The position numbers and the translations under genes are program-made. A DNA stretch of 64,000 nt from positions 62,001-126,000 of the forward strand of contig JAYPWI010000003.1 of NCBI GenBank assembly GCA_038135065.1. Direction: 5' to 3'. How positions within the stretch are numbered: the first letter of the stretch is position 1; every line of letters starts with the position of its first letter. This DNA comes from JAYPWI01 sp038135065 (lineage in GTDB: Bacteria; Actinomycetota; Acidimicrobiia; Acidimicrobiales; Poriferisodalaceae). Of the stretch, positions 26,054 to 35,078 are shown in pieces. The notes under the pieces were generated by a model. That model was not told where the DNA came from and did not search any database. It worked only from the letters and a program-made list of their open reading frames with translations.

Positions 26054-26824
26054 ATGGGGCTGATGGACGGAAAGAAGTTGTTGATCACGGGTGTCCTCAC
26101 CGATGCCTCGTTGGCCTTCGAGGTAGCCCGACTCGCCCAACTCGAGGGGGCCGAAGTAGTGCTGACCGGTGCTGGTCGGGGTCTGCGCCTCACCGAGCGC
26201 ACAGCGCGCAAACTGCCCAACCCATGCGATGTGTTGGCTCTCGATGTGACGTCGCCCGACGAGATCACCGCAGTACACGACGACTTGGCCGAGCGGTGGG
26301 GCCGACTCGATGGTGTGCTGCACGCCATCGGATTCGCCCCCGAATCCTGCCTCGGCGGCAATTTCATGAATGCCGAATGGGATGACGTGTCGGTGGCAGT
26401 CCACATTTCGGCTTACTCCCTCAAGGCCCTTGCCGGTGGCATGCGGCCCCTGTTGGCCGCTGCGAAGGGCACGGTTGTCGGGCTGACGTTCGATGCCACG
26501 GTGGCCTGGCCCATCTACGACTGGATGGGGGTCGCCAAGGCGGCGTTCGAGTCGACCTCCCGCTATCTGGCCCGCTCTCTGGGGCCCGAGGGCATCCGCG
26601 TCAACCTGGTGTCGGCAGGTCCGATCCGCACCATGGCAGCCAAGTCGATCCCGGGATTCGAGGCGTTCGAGGGGGCGTGGGAAGACCGCAGCCCCTTGGG
26701 CTGGGACGTCCACGATCAAGAGGCTGTAGCTCGCACCACTCTTGCCCTGATGTCGGACTGGTTCCCGGCCACCACCGGCGAGATCGTGCACGTCGACGGC
26801 GGCTACCACGCGATGGGAGCCTGA
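26054..26824 (+). CDS. fabI: Enoyl-ACP reductase (NADH), FabI/InhA type
   Basis: Last step of each FAS-II elongation cycle. 256 residues: glycine loop GVLTDASLAFEVA, LDVTSPDE, HAIGFAPES, catalytic Tyr155 and Lys162 in YDWMGVAKAAFES, and the substrate-loop region TMAAKSIPGF. The pattern is closer to mycobacterial InhA than to E. coli FabI. The start is fixed by a ten-base SD; the open frame upstream overlaps npdG antisense and is not coding. Monocistronic: it ends 4 nt from the convergent M23 gene. Confidence 0.95.
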   Translation: MGLMDGKKLLITGVLTDASLAFEVARLAQLEGAEVVLTGAGRGLRLTERTARKLPNPCDVLALDVTSPDEITAVHDDLAERWGRLDGVLHAIGFAPESCLGGNFMNAEWDDVSVAVHISAYSLKALAGGMRPLLAAAKGTVVGLTFDATVAWPIYDWMGVAKAAFESTSRYLARSLGPEGIRVNLVSAGPIRTMAAKSIPGFEAFEGAWEDRSPLGWDVHDQEAVARTTLALMSDWFPATTGEIVHVDGGYHAMGA

Positions 26825-26828
26825 GCCC

Positions 26829-28037
26829 TCAACCGCAGGCTGTCCGCACCGTGGGCGTCGGGTTGACCTTGGTCGTCCCCCCCAGGTGAATCTCGAAGTG
26901 CAGATGAGGCGATGAGAACCGGGCATTGCCTGTGTTGCCCACCGTGCCCACGACTGTCCCGGCGCTGACCCGTCCTGATGCGCCGTAGGAGTCCAGATGG
27001 GCTCCGTAGTACCGGTTGCCGTCGTCGCCGGCTAGGTAGAACGACTTACCGCCCAATGAGCTCTCGCGGAACGACACGGTGCCCCCGACCGGGGCCACCA
27101 CGGGGGTACCCCGCGGAGCGAACATGTCGACACCCTTGTGGGAACGCCCCCCCGATCGTGGAGCACCCCACGTGTCGGAGAACGTCGTCGGGCCTCCGAT
27201 CGGACACAGCAATCCGTCCCCCCGCAACACCGGGGTGGGCGATTGGCGAATCTCCTCGGTAGCTCGGCGTCGAGCCTCCTCCTGCGCTGCCCGCCGCTGC
27301 TCCTCGAGGCGTCTGCGCCGCTCCGCTTCGATTCGGCGCCGTTCCTGTTCTTCGAGCCGCGCTACTTCGCGGCGAAACACTGCCTCCTGCTCCTCGGCCT
27401 CGGCCAGATGGCGTTCCATCTCCTCGAGGTGCACGGCGAGTTGACGGTTTCGTTCCTCCAGCGCAACGGCGACCTGCTGCTGCTCGTCGCGCAGGACGCG
27501 CAGATCCTCCGCTGCCCTGCCGTATTCCTCCACCACCACCCTGAACTGGTCGAGGTCGTCACCACCTCCCAGCACGGCGAACCGAAACAGGGTTGCGATA
27601 CGCGCTTGTTGATGCGGATCGTCTGCTGCGAGTTCGGCCGAGGATGGTCGATCGTCGACGACGTACCGACGCACGGCCAACTCGCGTACGGAGACCCTCA
27701 GGTCCTCGACCCGAGATCGAGCGTCGCCCGCGTGCAGCTCGACCACCACCAGACGGGCGTCGACCTCCTCGATGTCGCCGATCGCCTCCTCCAACGCCAC
27801 GATCGCTTCGGTGGCCCGCTGACGGGCCTGCTCGGCAGCGTCGCGAGCTGCGTCCGCCAACTCGGCGGCCTCGGCTGCTCGAGCCCGGGCTGCGTCGAGT
27901 TCGCTCTGGGCGCCGACTGCGACGATCCCCATGACGAACAGGGCCAGCGCACCGGCACCAACGGACGCGCTACGCCCGAGAAACCTACGCAGGCCCCGAC
28001 TGGTGGCGCTGCGACGTGACCATGCGATGGGCCGCAT
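26829..28037 (-). CDS. Secreted coiled-coil M23 (LytM) family protein
   Basis: 402 residues. An N-terminal signal/TM segment (ASVGAGALALFVMGIVAVGA), a long Glu/Arg/Ala-rich coiled coil (~45-265), and a C-terminal LytM domain with HKGVDMFAPRGTPVVA and HLHFEIH. The zinc residues (H of HKGVD, D, HLH) appear complete, so it may be an active endopeptidase, or an EnvC-like activator of cell-wall amidases, which the coiled coil would suit. Cys residues near CPIGG and at the very C-terminus may pair. Starts at ATG 28037, six nt after TAGCCT. Second such protein at 35868. Confidence 0.88.
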   Translation of the reverse strand: MRPIAWSRRSATSRGLRRFLGRSASVGAGALALFVMGIVAVGAQSELDAARARAAEAAELADAARDAAEQARQRATEAIVALEEAIGDIEEVDARLVVVELHAGDARSRVEDLRVSVRELAVRRYVVDDRPSSAELAADDPHQQARIATLFRFAVLGGGDDLDQFRVVVEEYGRAAEDLRVLRDEQQQVAVALEERNRQLAVHLEEMERHLAEAEEQEAVFRREVARLEEQERRRIEAERRRRLEEQRRAAQEEARRRATEEIRQSPTPVLRGDGLLCPIGGPTTFSDTWGAPRSGGRSHKGVDMFAPRGTPVVAPVGGTVSFRESSLGGKSFYLAGDDGNRYYGAHLDSYGASGRVSAGTVVGTVGNTGNARFSSPHLHFEIHLGGTTKVNPTPTVRTACG

Positions 28038-28043
28038 GGCAAC

Positions 28044-28049
28044 AGGCTA
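28044..28049 (-). promoter_or_regulatory. -10 element for the leaderless M23 gene
   Basis: TAGCCT on the minus strand, 6 nt before the ATG at 28037; no SD in the spacer. Confidence 0.5.
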
Positions 28050-28063
28050 GAGATGTCGCCGCT

Positions 28064-29116
28064 CTATGCGTCATCGCCCATCTCGGACTCGGCATCGACA
28101 AGACTTCCCACCAGTTCGCGCAACACGTCGTCGAGGGTCAGCACACCCATGTTGACTCGACCGTCGGTCACCAGCCCCATGTGAATCCGTGCCCGTCGCA
28201 TCAGCTGCAACACCTCGGGTAGCGGGGCGGTAGGCGACACCTTCAGCATGGGTCGAATCAACAGCGGCGAGAGCGCCAGCTCGCGACCCTGCAGATCGAC
28301 GGTCAGCAAGTCCTTGGAGTGAACGAATCCGCGGACGTCGTCCACCCCGGACCCTAGGACGACCAACCGGCTGTGGTCGGTCTCGTCCAACCGCCGTTCG
28401 ACGACGCCGACTGGATCCGTCGTCGTCACCGCATCGACATCGGCCATGGGAGCCATCACCTGCTGAGCGGTGGTGTCACCGAACCGCAGTGCCCCTTCGA
28501 TGAGCGCCCGCTCCTCGGCATCGATCAGGCCCTCACGGTGGGACTCCCGCACCATCAGGCCGAATTCGGCAGGGCTTGCCACCTCGATCAGCTCCGACGC
28601 GGGTTCCACCCGAACCAGTTTCAGGATGCCGTTGGCGATCATGTTCATCAGCTGGTTGACGGGCCGCGCGATCCGGACGAACGCCCACATCGGGCGGGCG
28701 AGGAACAGCAGCACCCGATCGGGTCCGGCGAGCGCCAGGTTCTTCGGCACCATCTCGCCAAGGACCATGTGAACGACGACCACGATGCCCAACGACACGG
28801 CGAAGCTCACCGAGTGCAGCACGGTGTCGGACACCTCGACGAAGCGTTCGAGCAGGGGTTCCATGGTGTGGGCGATGGCCGGCTCACCGACCTTTCCCAA
28901 CACCAACGAACACACGGTGATCCCGAGCTGCGCACCACCAAGGGCTGCCAGCACGTCCAGCTGGAGATGTTGGGCTGCCCGCGCCGAGCGGCTGCCCTGC
29001 GCGGCCATGCTGTCGATGAGAGGACGACGGGCGCCGAGCACACCGAACTCGGCGGCGACGAACCCGGCATTGAGCGCTAGCGCGACGACCGAGCCGACGA
29101 TTGCGATCCAGGTCAT
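28064..29116 (-). CDS. CNNM/CBS-domain membrane protein (HlyC/CorC family, short form)
   Basis: 350 residues: a CNNM transmembrane domain (first helix WIAIVGSVVALALNAGFVAAE; VHMVLGEMVPKNLAL is the family box) and a CBS-domain pair (~200-325). The C-terminal CorC_HlyC domain present in its neighbour is missing. Family members are linked to Mg2+/Co2+ transport or homeostasis. The start overlaps the stop of the larger paralogue upstream by 4 nt, so the two are coupled and may form a heterodimer. Confidence 0.85.
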   Translation of the reverse strand: MTWIAIVGSVVALALNAGFVAAEFGVLGARRPLIDSMAAQGSRSARAAQHLQLDVLAALGGAQLGITVCSLVLGKVGEPAIAHTMEPLLERFVEVSDTVLHSVSFAVSLGIVVVVHMVLGEMVPKNLALAGPDRVLLFLARPMWAFVRIARPVNQLMNMIANGILKLVRVEPASELIEVASPAEFGLMVRESHREGLIDAEERALIEGALRFGDTTAQQVMAPMADVDAVTTTDPVGVVERRLDETDHSRLVVLGSGVDDVRGFVHSKDLLTVDLQGRELALSPLLIRPMLKVSPTAPLPEVLQLMRRARIHMGLVTDGRVNMGVLTLDDVLRELVGSLVDAESEMGDDA

Positions 29117-30432
29117 GGGCCGTCCCCACTATCGGGGCTCGATGACTGGTCGGGGGGGCGAACTCCCAACTCGGCGATCCTGAGCGCGTCCCGGCGCACC
29201 ACTTCGATCCGCCAGCCCTCGTGATCGAGGACCTCACCCTCGTCAGGAATGCGGCCGAACTGGGCCAGCACGAACCCACCGATGGTTTCGTACGGCCCAT
29301 CAGGAAGCACGAGGCCGACCCGGTCCTCCAACTCGTCGAGGTTGGTCCGGCCGTCGAGAACGAAGCTGTCACCACGCCGTGTCGGGGTAAGGGCCAGCGG
29401 CTCGTCGTACTCGTCCGCGATATCGCCCACGAGCTCCTCGAGGATGTCCTCCCGAGTGATGAGGCCAGCCGTTCCACCGTGTTCGTCGACCACCACCGCA
29501 ATGCGGGACTGCCCGGCTTCGAGGTCGAGCAGCACGCCGTCGAGCTCGCGATGCTCCAGCACCACCACAGGGGCACGCATCACCGCCGACAGGGGTGTGC
29601 TCGGACGAGCCTGCGGTGGAACCTTGAACAGATCCCGAACCTCGACCACGCCGACCACATCGTCGATATCGGCCCCGAGAACGGGAAAGCGGCTGTGCCC
29701 CGTCGCCTCCGCTGCCTCGACGAGGTCGCTCAGGGTTCCAGCACTGTCCAGCGCCACCATCGCAGTGCGCGGCGTCAACGCGTCGGCGGCGTCCTTGCGG
29801 GAGAGGCGCAGCGTGCGGGTCAGTAGCCGGGCATCGGCCTCTTCGAGGGTCCGTTCACGGCTCGATGCGACGACGTACTCCAGATCGTCGAGCGATCGCA
29901 CCGTGCGAAGTTCCTCGGTCGGCTCGATCCCCAGCGCCCGGACGGTCCGGTTGGCGATGCCGTTGAAGAGCAGCACGACCGGGGCGGCCACGATGCCATA
30001 GAGGCGCAGAATCGGGGCGAGGAACAGGCTCACCCCCAGCGGCCGGGACACGGCCAGGTTCTTGGGCGCCAGCTCGCCCAATGCCATCTGCACGACCGTC
30101 GCCACGGCGATGGCCACCGCCGCCGAGAGGGCCCCGCCGTCGGATCCGACTCCGGGAATGAGGTCGAGTACAGGGCCGAGCGCGTCTTCTGCGATCAGCC
30201 CCAGGAGAAGGGAGGTGACGGTGATACCGAGTTGGGCGCCACCGAGGTGGAAGGACAGCCGGCCAAGCAACGACCGCACCAGCCGGGCGGCCGGATTTCC
30301 GCGGTCGGCCATGACATCGATACGCGAGGCCTCCACGGCCACCAGCGAGAACTCACCCGCCACGAAGATCCCGTTGAGGGCGATGAGCACCAGTACAGCA
30401 ACGAGGCCGTAAGACATGACGGACGTCGACAC
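29113..30432 (-). CDS. CNNM/CBS/CorC-HlyC membrane protein (long form)
   Basis: 439 residues: CNNM domain (LVAVLVLIALNGIFVAGEFS; VQMALGELAPKNLAV), CBS pair (~215-345, ending EHGGTAGLITREDILEELVG) and C-terminal CorC_HlyC domain (LDGRTNLDELEDRVGLVLP). Putative divalent-metal efflux or regulator in the membrane. The first codon could be GTG 30432 or ATG 30417 (MSYGLVAVL), the latter behind GGAGGT at long spacing. Overlaps its shorter paralogue, pointing to an ancient duplication kept as a pair. Divergent from the ABC exporter with only 35 nt between. Confidence 0.87.
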   Translation of the reverse strand: MSTSVMSYGLVAVLVLIALNGIFVAGEFSLVAVEASRIDVMADRGNPAARLVRSLLGRLSFHLGGAQLGITVTSLLLGLIAEDALGPVLDLIPGVGSDGGALSAAVAIAVATVVQMALGELAPKNLAVSRPLGVSLFLAPILRLYGIVAAPVVLLFNGIANRTVRALGIEPTEELRTVRSLDDLEYVVASSRERTLEEADARLLTRTLRLSRKDAADALTPRTAMVALDSAGTLSDLVEAAEATGHSRFPVLGADIDDVVGVVEVRDLFKVPPQARPSTPLSAVMRAPVVVLEHRELDGVLLDLEAGQSRIAVVVDEHGGTAGLITREDILEELVGDIADEYDEPLALTPTRRGDSFVLDGRTNLDELEDRVGLVLPDGPYETIGGFVLAQFGRIPDEGEVLDHEGWRIEVVRRDALRIAELGVRPPDQSSSPDSGDGP

Positions 30433-30450
30433 CTCCGGACGAACACGACA

Positions 30451-30460
30451 ACGCTACCCT
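30451..30460. promoter_or_regulatory. Bidirectional -10 pair between the CNNM operon and the ABC exporter
   Basis: ACGCTACCCT contains TAGCGT leftwards (30451-30456) and TACCCT rightwards (30455-30460) sharing the central TA. The rightward hexamer is exactly 7 nt before the GTG at 30468, fitting a leaderless exporter message. The same arrangement is seen between npdG and fabI. Confidence 0.45.
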
Positions 30461-30467
30461 CCATCCG

Positions 30468-32300
30468 GTGCCGTCCGGCGCCCGACACCGACATCACCAC
30501 CTCGACGGCTCCGCTGTCCGACCCAACCCCGACCTGGGCTGGGTCCGACGCTTGGGCCCCCTGTTAGCGCTCCATCGCCGGCGCGTGACCCTGTCTGTCG
30601 TCGCAGCGGTGATCGCCATGATCGTGCAGATCCTGGTCCCCCGATGCACCGGGATGGCCATCGATGTGGCCCTTCGGGAGGAGTCGGGGGCCCTCTGGCC
30701 CTTCATCGCTCTACTGATCGGCATGGCCATAGCCCGCGGCGTGTTCACCTTCGCCTACCGCTACGGCCTCTACGGCATGGCATTCCGCGTCGAATACCAG
30801 CTTCGGACCCAGATCTTCGACCACCTCGGGCGCCTCAGCTTTGCGTTCTACGACCGGGTCCAGTCGGGCCAGATCATCAGCCGGGCCAACTCCGACATCC
30901 GCTCGGTGCAGATGTTCCTTGCTTTCGCCCCGATCATGACGGTCCAGTTCCTGAGTTTCGTGGTGGCGATCGGGCTGATGGCCACCATCAGCCTGCCCCT
31001 CACCGCCATCACGATGGTCGCTCTCCCCGGCGTGTTCGTCGCCGGTCAACGCCTCCGGCTGGTCATGTTCCCCCTGTCGTGGATCGTCCAGTCCCGAAAT
31101 GCCGAGGTCGCCACGGTGGTGGACGAGTCGGTCAGCGGGGTCCGGGTCGTCAAAGCCTTCGCCGCGGAGCAGTTGCAACTCGACCGGCTTGCTCGTGCTG
31201 CGACTCGACTCCAGTGGGCAAACCTTCAGCAACACCTCACTCGAGCCCGCTACACACCCCTGATCGAGAATCTCCCCCGCCTGGCCCTCGCCATGGTCCT
31301 GCTGGTCGGCGGACGAGCGGTCATCGGCGGGGACCTCACCGTCGGCGACCTGGTGACCTTCAACCTCTACATCGTCCTCCTACAAGCCCCGTTCCGCTTC
31401 ATCGGCATGCTCCTGATCCTCGGGCAGCGAGCCAAGGCATCGGCCGAGCGGATCTTCGAGATCCTCGACGAGCCACCCACCGTGTCGGACCGACCGGGTG
31501 CGATCGACCTGGCCAACCCTCGGGGTCATGTTCGTTTCGATGGGGTGCGGTTTGCGTACGGCACCGACACCATCGGAGGGGCCGCGGCCAAGGGTGACCA
31601 GCCCCTTGTTCTCGACGGGTTCGACCTCGACATCGCCCCAGGAAGCACCGTCGCCCTGGTCGGCAGGACCGGATCGGGAAAGTCGACAGTGGCTCGGCTG
31701 TTGTTGCGCTTCTACGACGTAGCCGACGGGGCCGTCACCGTCGATGGACATGACGTCGCCGACCTCACTGCCGACAGCCTTCGGGCCGCCATCGCCCTGG
31801 TACCCGACGAGCCGTTCCTGTTTTCTGCGTCGGTCCACGACAACATCGCCTACGGGCGGCCAGACGCCACCAGGGACGAGGTCGTCGAGGCGGCCCGAGC
31901 CGCCCAGGCCCATGAGTTCGTGACTCGGCTCGACGATGGCTACGACACCCTGCTCGGCGAGCGCGGCTACAACCTCTCGGGCGGGCAACGACAGCGCATC
32001 GCCATCGCCCGGGCCTTTCTCGCCGATCCCGCCATCGTTGTGCTCGACGACGCCACCAGCTCGGTAGACGTGAAGGTCGAAGAGCAGATCCACGGGGCCC
32101 TGACCCGGCTGCTCGAGGGGCGCACCACCATCATCATCGCTCATCGCCTCAGCACCATCGCCCTGGCCGATCGGGTTGCCCTGATCGACGACGGGCGCGT
32201 TGTCGCAACCGGGACCCACGCGGACCTGCTGGACAACGAGCCGGGCTACGCGGCCGTGCTGGCGGCGGGCGACGACCTCGTCGCCGACGGAGGTCCGTGA
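30468..32300 (+). CDS. ABC exporter subunit, TMD-NBD fusion, degenerate-site half
   Basis: 610 residues: six TM helices (~38-330) and an NBD (~350-600). Walker A GRTGSGKST (~398) and signature LSGGQRQ are canonical, but Walker B reads VVLDDATSSVD with Asp where the catalytic Glu should be, and the Q-loop is VPDEP rather than VPQEP. This is the pattern of the non-catalytic half of heterodimeric exporters (TM287/288, BmrCD type). The partner gene follows directly. Starts at GTG 30468 with a -10 7 nt upstream. Substrate unknown (drug or lipid are common in this group). Confidence 0.9.
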   Translation: MPSGARHRHHHLDGSAVRPNPDLGWVRRLGPLLALHRRRVTLSVVAAVIAMIVQILVPRCTGMAIDVALREESGALWPFIALLIGMAIARGVFTFAYRYGLYGMAFRVEYQLRTQIFDHLGRLSFAFYDRVQSGQIISRANSDIRSVQMFLAFAPIMTVQFLSFVVAIGLMATISLPLTAITMVALPGVFVAGQRLRLVMFPLSWIVQSRNAEVATVVDESVSGVRVVKAFAAEQLQLDRLARAATRLQWANLQQHLTRARYTPLIENLPRLALAMVLLVGGRAVIGGDLTVGDLVTFNLYIVLLQAPFRFIGMLLILGQRAKASAERIFEILDEPPTVSDRPGAIDLANPRGHVRFDGVRFAYGTDTIGGAAAKGDQPLVLDGFDLDIAPGSTVALVGRTGSGKSTVARLLLRFYDVADGAVTVDGHDVADLTADSLRAAIALVPDEPFLFSASVHDNIAYGRPDATRDEVVEAARAAQAHEFVTRLDDGYDTLLGERGYNLSGGQRQRIAIARAFLADPAIVVLDDATSSVDVKVEEQIHGALTRLLEGRTTIIIAHRLSTIALADRVALIDDGRVVATGTHADLLDNEPGYAAVLAAGDDLVADGGP

Positions 32301-34258
32301 TGGTCATGATGGGAGGACCCGGCGTGTTCGGTGGCCCGTCGGCCACCCAGTCCAGCGCGGCCGCCGGTCTGCCGTTCGCTGGAGTCCCCAGCGAACTCCA
32401 GGCTGGAGCGGACCGCATCCTCGCCGGCGAACCCGATCACCCGGAACCGAACGAGGTCTTTGACCCCCTGGCGGTGCCCGAGACCAGGTTCGGTCTCGCA
32501 TCGTTGTTCGCCCCGCGTCGTTGGGCTGCCCTGTTCGGTCTGCTCCTGCTCGTCCTCGAGACCGTCACCACCCTGATCGGTCCCATCCTGATCCAGCAGG
32601 GCATCGACAAGGGTGTGATCGCTCGCAACCGAAGCGCGCTGGACACTCTGGTCCTCCTGTTCGTGGCCGTGATCGCCCTCAACATGGCGCTCAGCTACTA
32701 CCGACAACGGTGGAACGGACGGCTGGGCGAGCAACTGATGTACTCCGTTCGGGTGCGCCTGTTCTCCCAGTTCCAGCGCATGGGACTCGACTGGTACACC
32801 GAGGAGAAGACCGGCGTGCTCCTGAGCCGGATGACCTCCGACGTCGAGGCGCTCACCCTGCTGGTCAACGAGGGGTTCGTGAACCTCGTGATCCAAGCCC
32901 TGACCGTGACGGTCGTGACCGTGGTGTTGTTCCTCTACCACCCGGTGCTCGCTGCGGTCTTGCTCGGCGTGGTCCTCCCACCCCTGATCGCATTGACCCT
33001 GTGGTTCCGTTCGGTCAGCGAGCGGGGCTATGGCGAGGTCAGGGACCGCATTGCCAATGTCCTCGCCGATCTCGCCGAGAACTTGGCCGGGGTGCGGGTG
33101 ATCGCGGCCCTCAATCGTCGACGGTTCAACGCCCGGCACCACAGAACCGTCGTGGGCGCTTACCTCGACGCCAACCTCTCGACTGCACGGGCCGGAGCGA
33201 TCTACGGACCGTCGGTCGAAGCTGTGGGCATCGCCGCCCAGGCCATCGTCCTGCTCGTCGGCGGCACGATGGTCCTCGACGGTCGCCTGACCATCGGTGA
33301 GCTGGCGGCCTTCATCCTGTTCGTGACCACCTTCTTCGCCCCGATCCAGCAGATGGTGCAGCTGTACAACACCTACCAGCAGGGCCAGTCGGCACTCCGC
33401 AAGATGGCCGAGATCCTGGCCACGGAGCCGACCGTTGCCGACAACCCCGGTGCCATCGACCTCCCACCGGTCAACGGCACCGTCGAGCTGGCAGGGGTCG
33501 CGTTCTCCTACGACGGGGCGACCGACGTGGTGACCGACGTCGATCTCACCATCGACGCGGGAGAAGTGTTCGCCCTCGTCGGGCCGACCGGAGCGGGCAA
33601 AAGCACTCTGGCAAAGCTGATCGCCAGGTTCCACGACCCGACAACGGGAAGCGTTCGCATCGACGGGCACGATCTGCGCTCGGTCACCCAACGCTCACTG
33701 CGACGCCAACTCGGCGTTGTACCGCAGGAACCCTTCCTCTTCCACGGCACCATCCGCGACAACGTGACCTTCGCCTGCCCCGACGTGGACGACGCAACCG
33801 TGCACCGGGCCCTCGACCAGGTGGGGCTCGGACCCATCGTCACCGCCCTCCCCGACGGCGTCGACACTCTCGTCCACGAGCGAGGTGTCAGTCTCTCCAC
33901 TGGGGAGCGGCAGCTCCTGGCCCTGGCTCGGGCGTTCATCACCCAACCGCGCGTCCTGGTGCTGGACGAGGCAACTTCCAGCCTCGACCTGCAGACCGAA
34001 GCAGCTATCGAACACGCCCTCGATGATCTCCTGGAGGGTCGGACCGCCATCCTCATCGCCCACCGGCTGGCCACTGCAATGAAGGCAGACCGCATTGCCG
34101 TCGTCGACGAGGGCGGCATCGCCGAGCTGGGGACCCATGACGAGCTGGTGGCCCTGGGCGGACGGTACGCAGCCCTCTACGCGACCTGGGTAGCCCATGC
34201 CGAGCATCACCCCGACCGCCCCGAACTCCCCGACGACCCGGCGTCGATGCCAAGCTGA
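32300..34258 (+). CDS. ABC exporter subunit, TMD-NBD fusion, catalytic half
   Basis: 652 residues from ATG 32300 (1-nt overlap with the previous stop, GGAGGT just upstream; GTG 32297 also possible). An ~80-residue N-terminal extension rich in Gly/Ala/Pro precedes six TM helices. NBD: Walker A GPTGAGKST (~428), Q-loop VPQEP, Walker B VLVLDEATSSLD with intact Glu; the signature is degenerate, LSTGERQ (~532). With the first subunit this gives one normal and one degenerate ATP site. The pair surely works together as a heterodimer in the cytoplasmic membrane. Confidence 0.9.
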   Translation: MVMMGGPGVFGGPSATQSSAAAGLPFAGVPSELQAGADRILAGEPDHPEPNEVFDPLAVPETRFGLASLFAPRRWAALFGLLLLVLETVTTLIGPILIQQGIDKGVIARNRSALDTLVLLFVAVIALNMALSYYRQRWNGRLGEQLMYSVRVRLFSQFQRMGLDWYTEEKTGVLLSRMTSDVEALTLLVNEGFVNLVIQALTVTVVTVVLFLYHPVLAAVLLGVVLPPLIALTLWFRSVSERGYGEVRDRIANVLADLAENLAGVRVIAALNRRRFNARHHRTVVGAYLDANLSTARAGAIYGPSVEAVGIAAQAIVLLVGGTMVLDGRLTIGELAAFILFVTTFFAPIQQMVQLYNTYQQGQSALRKMAEILATEPTVADNPGAIDLPPVNGTVELAGVAFSYDGATDVVTDVDLTIDAGEVFALVGPTGAGKSTLAKLIARFHDPTTGSVRIDGHDLRSVTQRSLRRQLGVVPQEPFLFHGTIRDNVTFACPDVDDATVHRALDQVGLGPIVTALPDGVDTLVHERGVSLSTGERQLLALARAFITQPRVLVLDEATSSLDLQTEAAIEHALDDLLEGRTAILIAHRLATAMKADRIAVVDEGGIAELGTHDELVALGGRYAALYATWVAHAEHHPDRPELPDDPASMPS

Positions 34259-34262
34259 ACCC

Positions 34263-35078
34263 GTGACCACCCCTTCATCGCCCACCGTGGACCTACGCGA
34301 CGTCTCCGTCGTCTACGACGGCACCACCGTGTTGGGACCCCTCGATCTGACTGTCGAGGCCGATCAGCGCTGGATCGTTCTGGGACCGAACGGCAGCGGG
34401 AAGACCTCGCTCGTGAAGATCCTCTCCCTGTACCGCTTCCCCAGCACCGGCACCGTCGAGGTCCTCGGCGAGCAGTGGGGGCGAACCGACGTGCGCGAGC
34501 TGCGGCGCCGAATCGGCCTCGCCAGCTCATCACTCCGCGATCAGTTCCGAGCCGACATCACCGGGTTGGAGATCGTCATGACCGCTCGATACGCCGCCCT
34601 CGAGACCTGGTGGCACACCTACGACGACGTCGACCGCGCCGCCGCCTTGGACTGCCTGGCCCGGGTCGATGCATCCCGCCTCGCGGAACGCACCTTCGCA
34701 ACCATGTCATCGGGTGAGCAGCAACGCGTCCAACTGGCCAGGACCCTGATGGGTGACCCGGGACTGCTGATCCTCGACGAGCCGACGGCCGGACTCGACC
34801 TTGCCGGTCGCGAACAGTTGGTCACGAGCCTTTCCACTCTCGCTGCCGACCCAGCCACCCCGGCCATCGTCCTGATCACCCACCACACCGACGAGATCCC
34901 GCCCTCGTTCACCCACGGACTCCTGCTCCGCAACGGAACCCCCTTGGCGGCCGGCCCACTCGAGGATGTCCTGACGGCAGAGGCCCTGTCCGAGTGTTTC
35001 GGGCTCCCCCTGCGACTGGAGCACCGAGACGGACGATGGCTGTCCTGGGCGGCTCCCCGGGACGACAGCGGTGGCTGA
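34263..35078 (+). CDS. Stand-alone ABC transporter ATP-binding protein
   Basis: 271 residues from GTG 34263, 4 nt after the exporter stop. Soluble ATPase: Walker A GPNGSGKTS, signature MSSGEQQR, Walker B LLILDEPTAGLD and H-loop ITHH. No membrane subunit is nearby besides the self-contained exporter. The sequence type resembles the common YlmA/ModF-like orphan ATPases of actinobacteria; the partner or role is unknown. It overlaps the methyltransferase gene by 8 nt. Confidence 0.82.
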   Translation: MTTPSSPTVDLRDVSVVYDGTTVLGPLDLTVEADQRWIVLGPNGSGKTSLVKILSLYRFPSTGTVEVLGEQWGRTDVRELRRRIGLASSSLRDQFRADITGLEIVMTARYAALETWWHTYDDVDRAAALDCLARVDASRLAERTFATMSSGEQQRVQLARTLMGDPGLLILDEPTAGLDLAGREQLVTSLSTLAADPATPAIVLITHHTDEIPPSFTHGLLLRNGTPLAAGPLEDVLTAEALSECFGLPLRLEHRDGRWLSWAAPRDDSGG

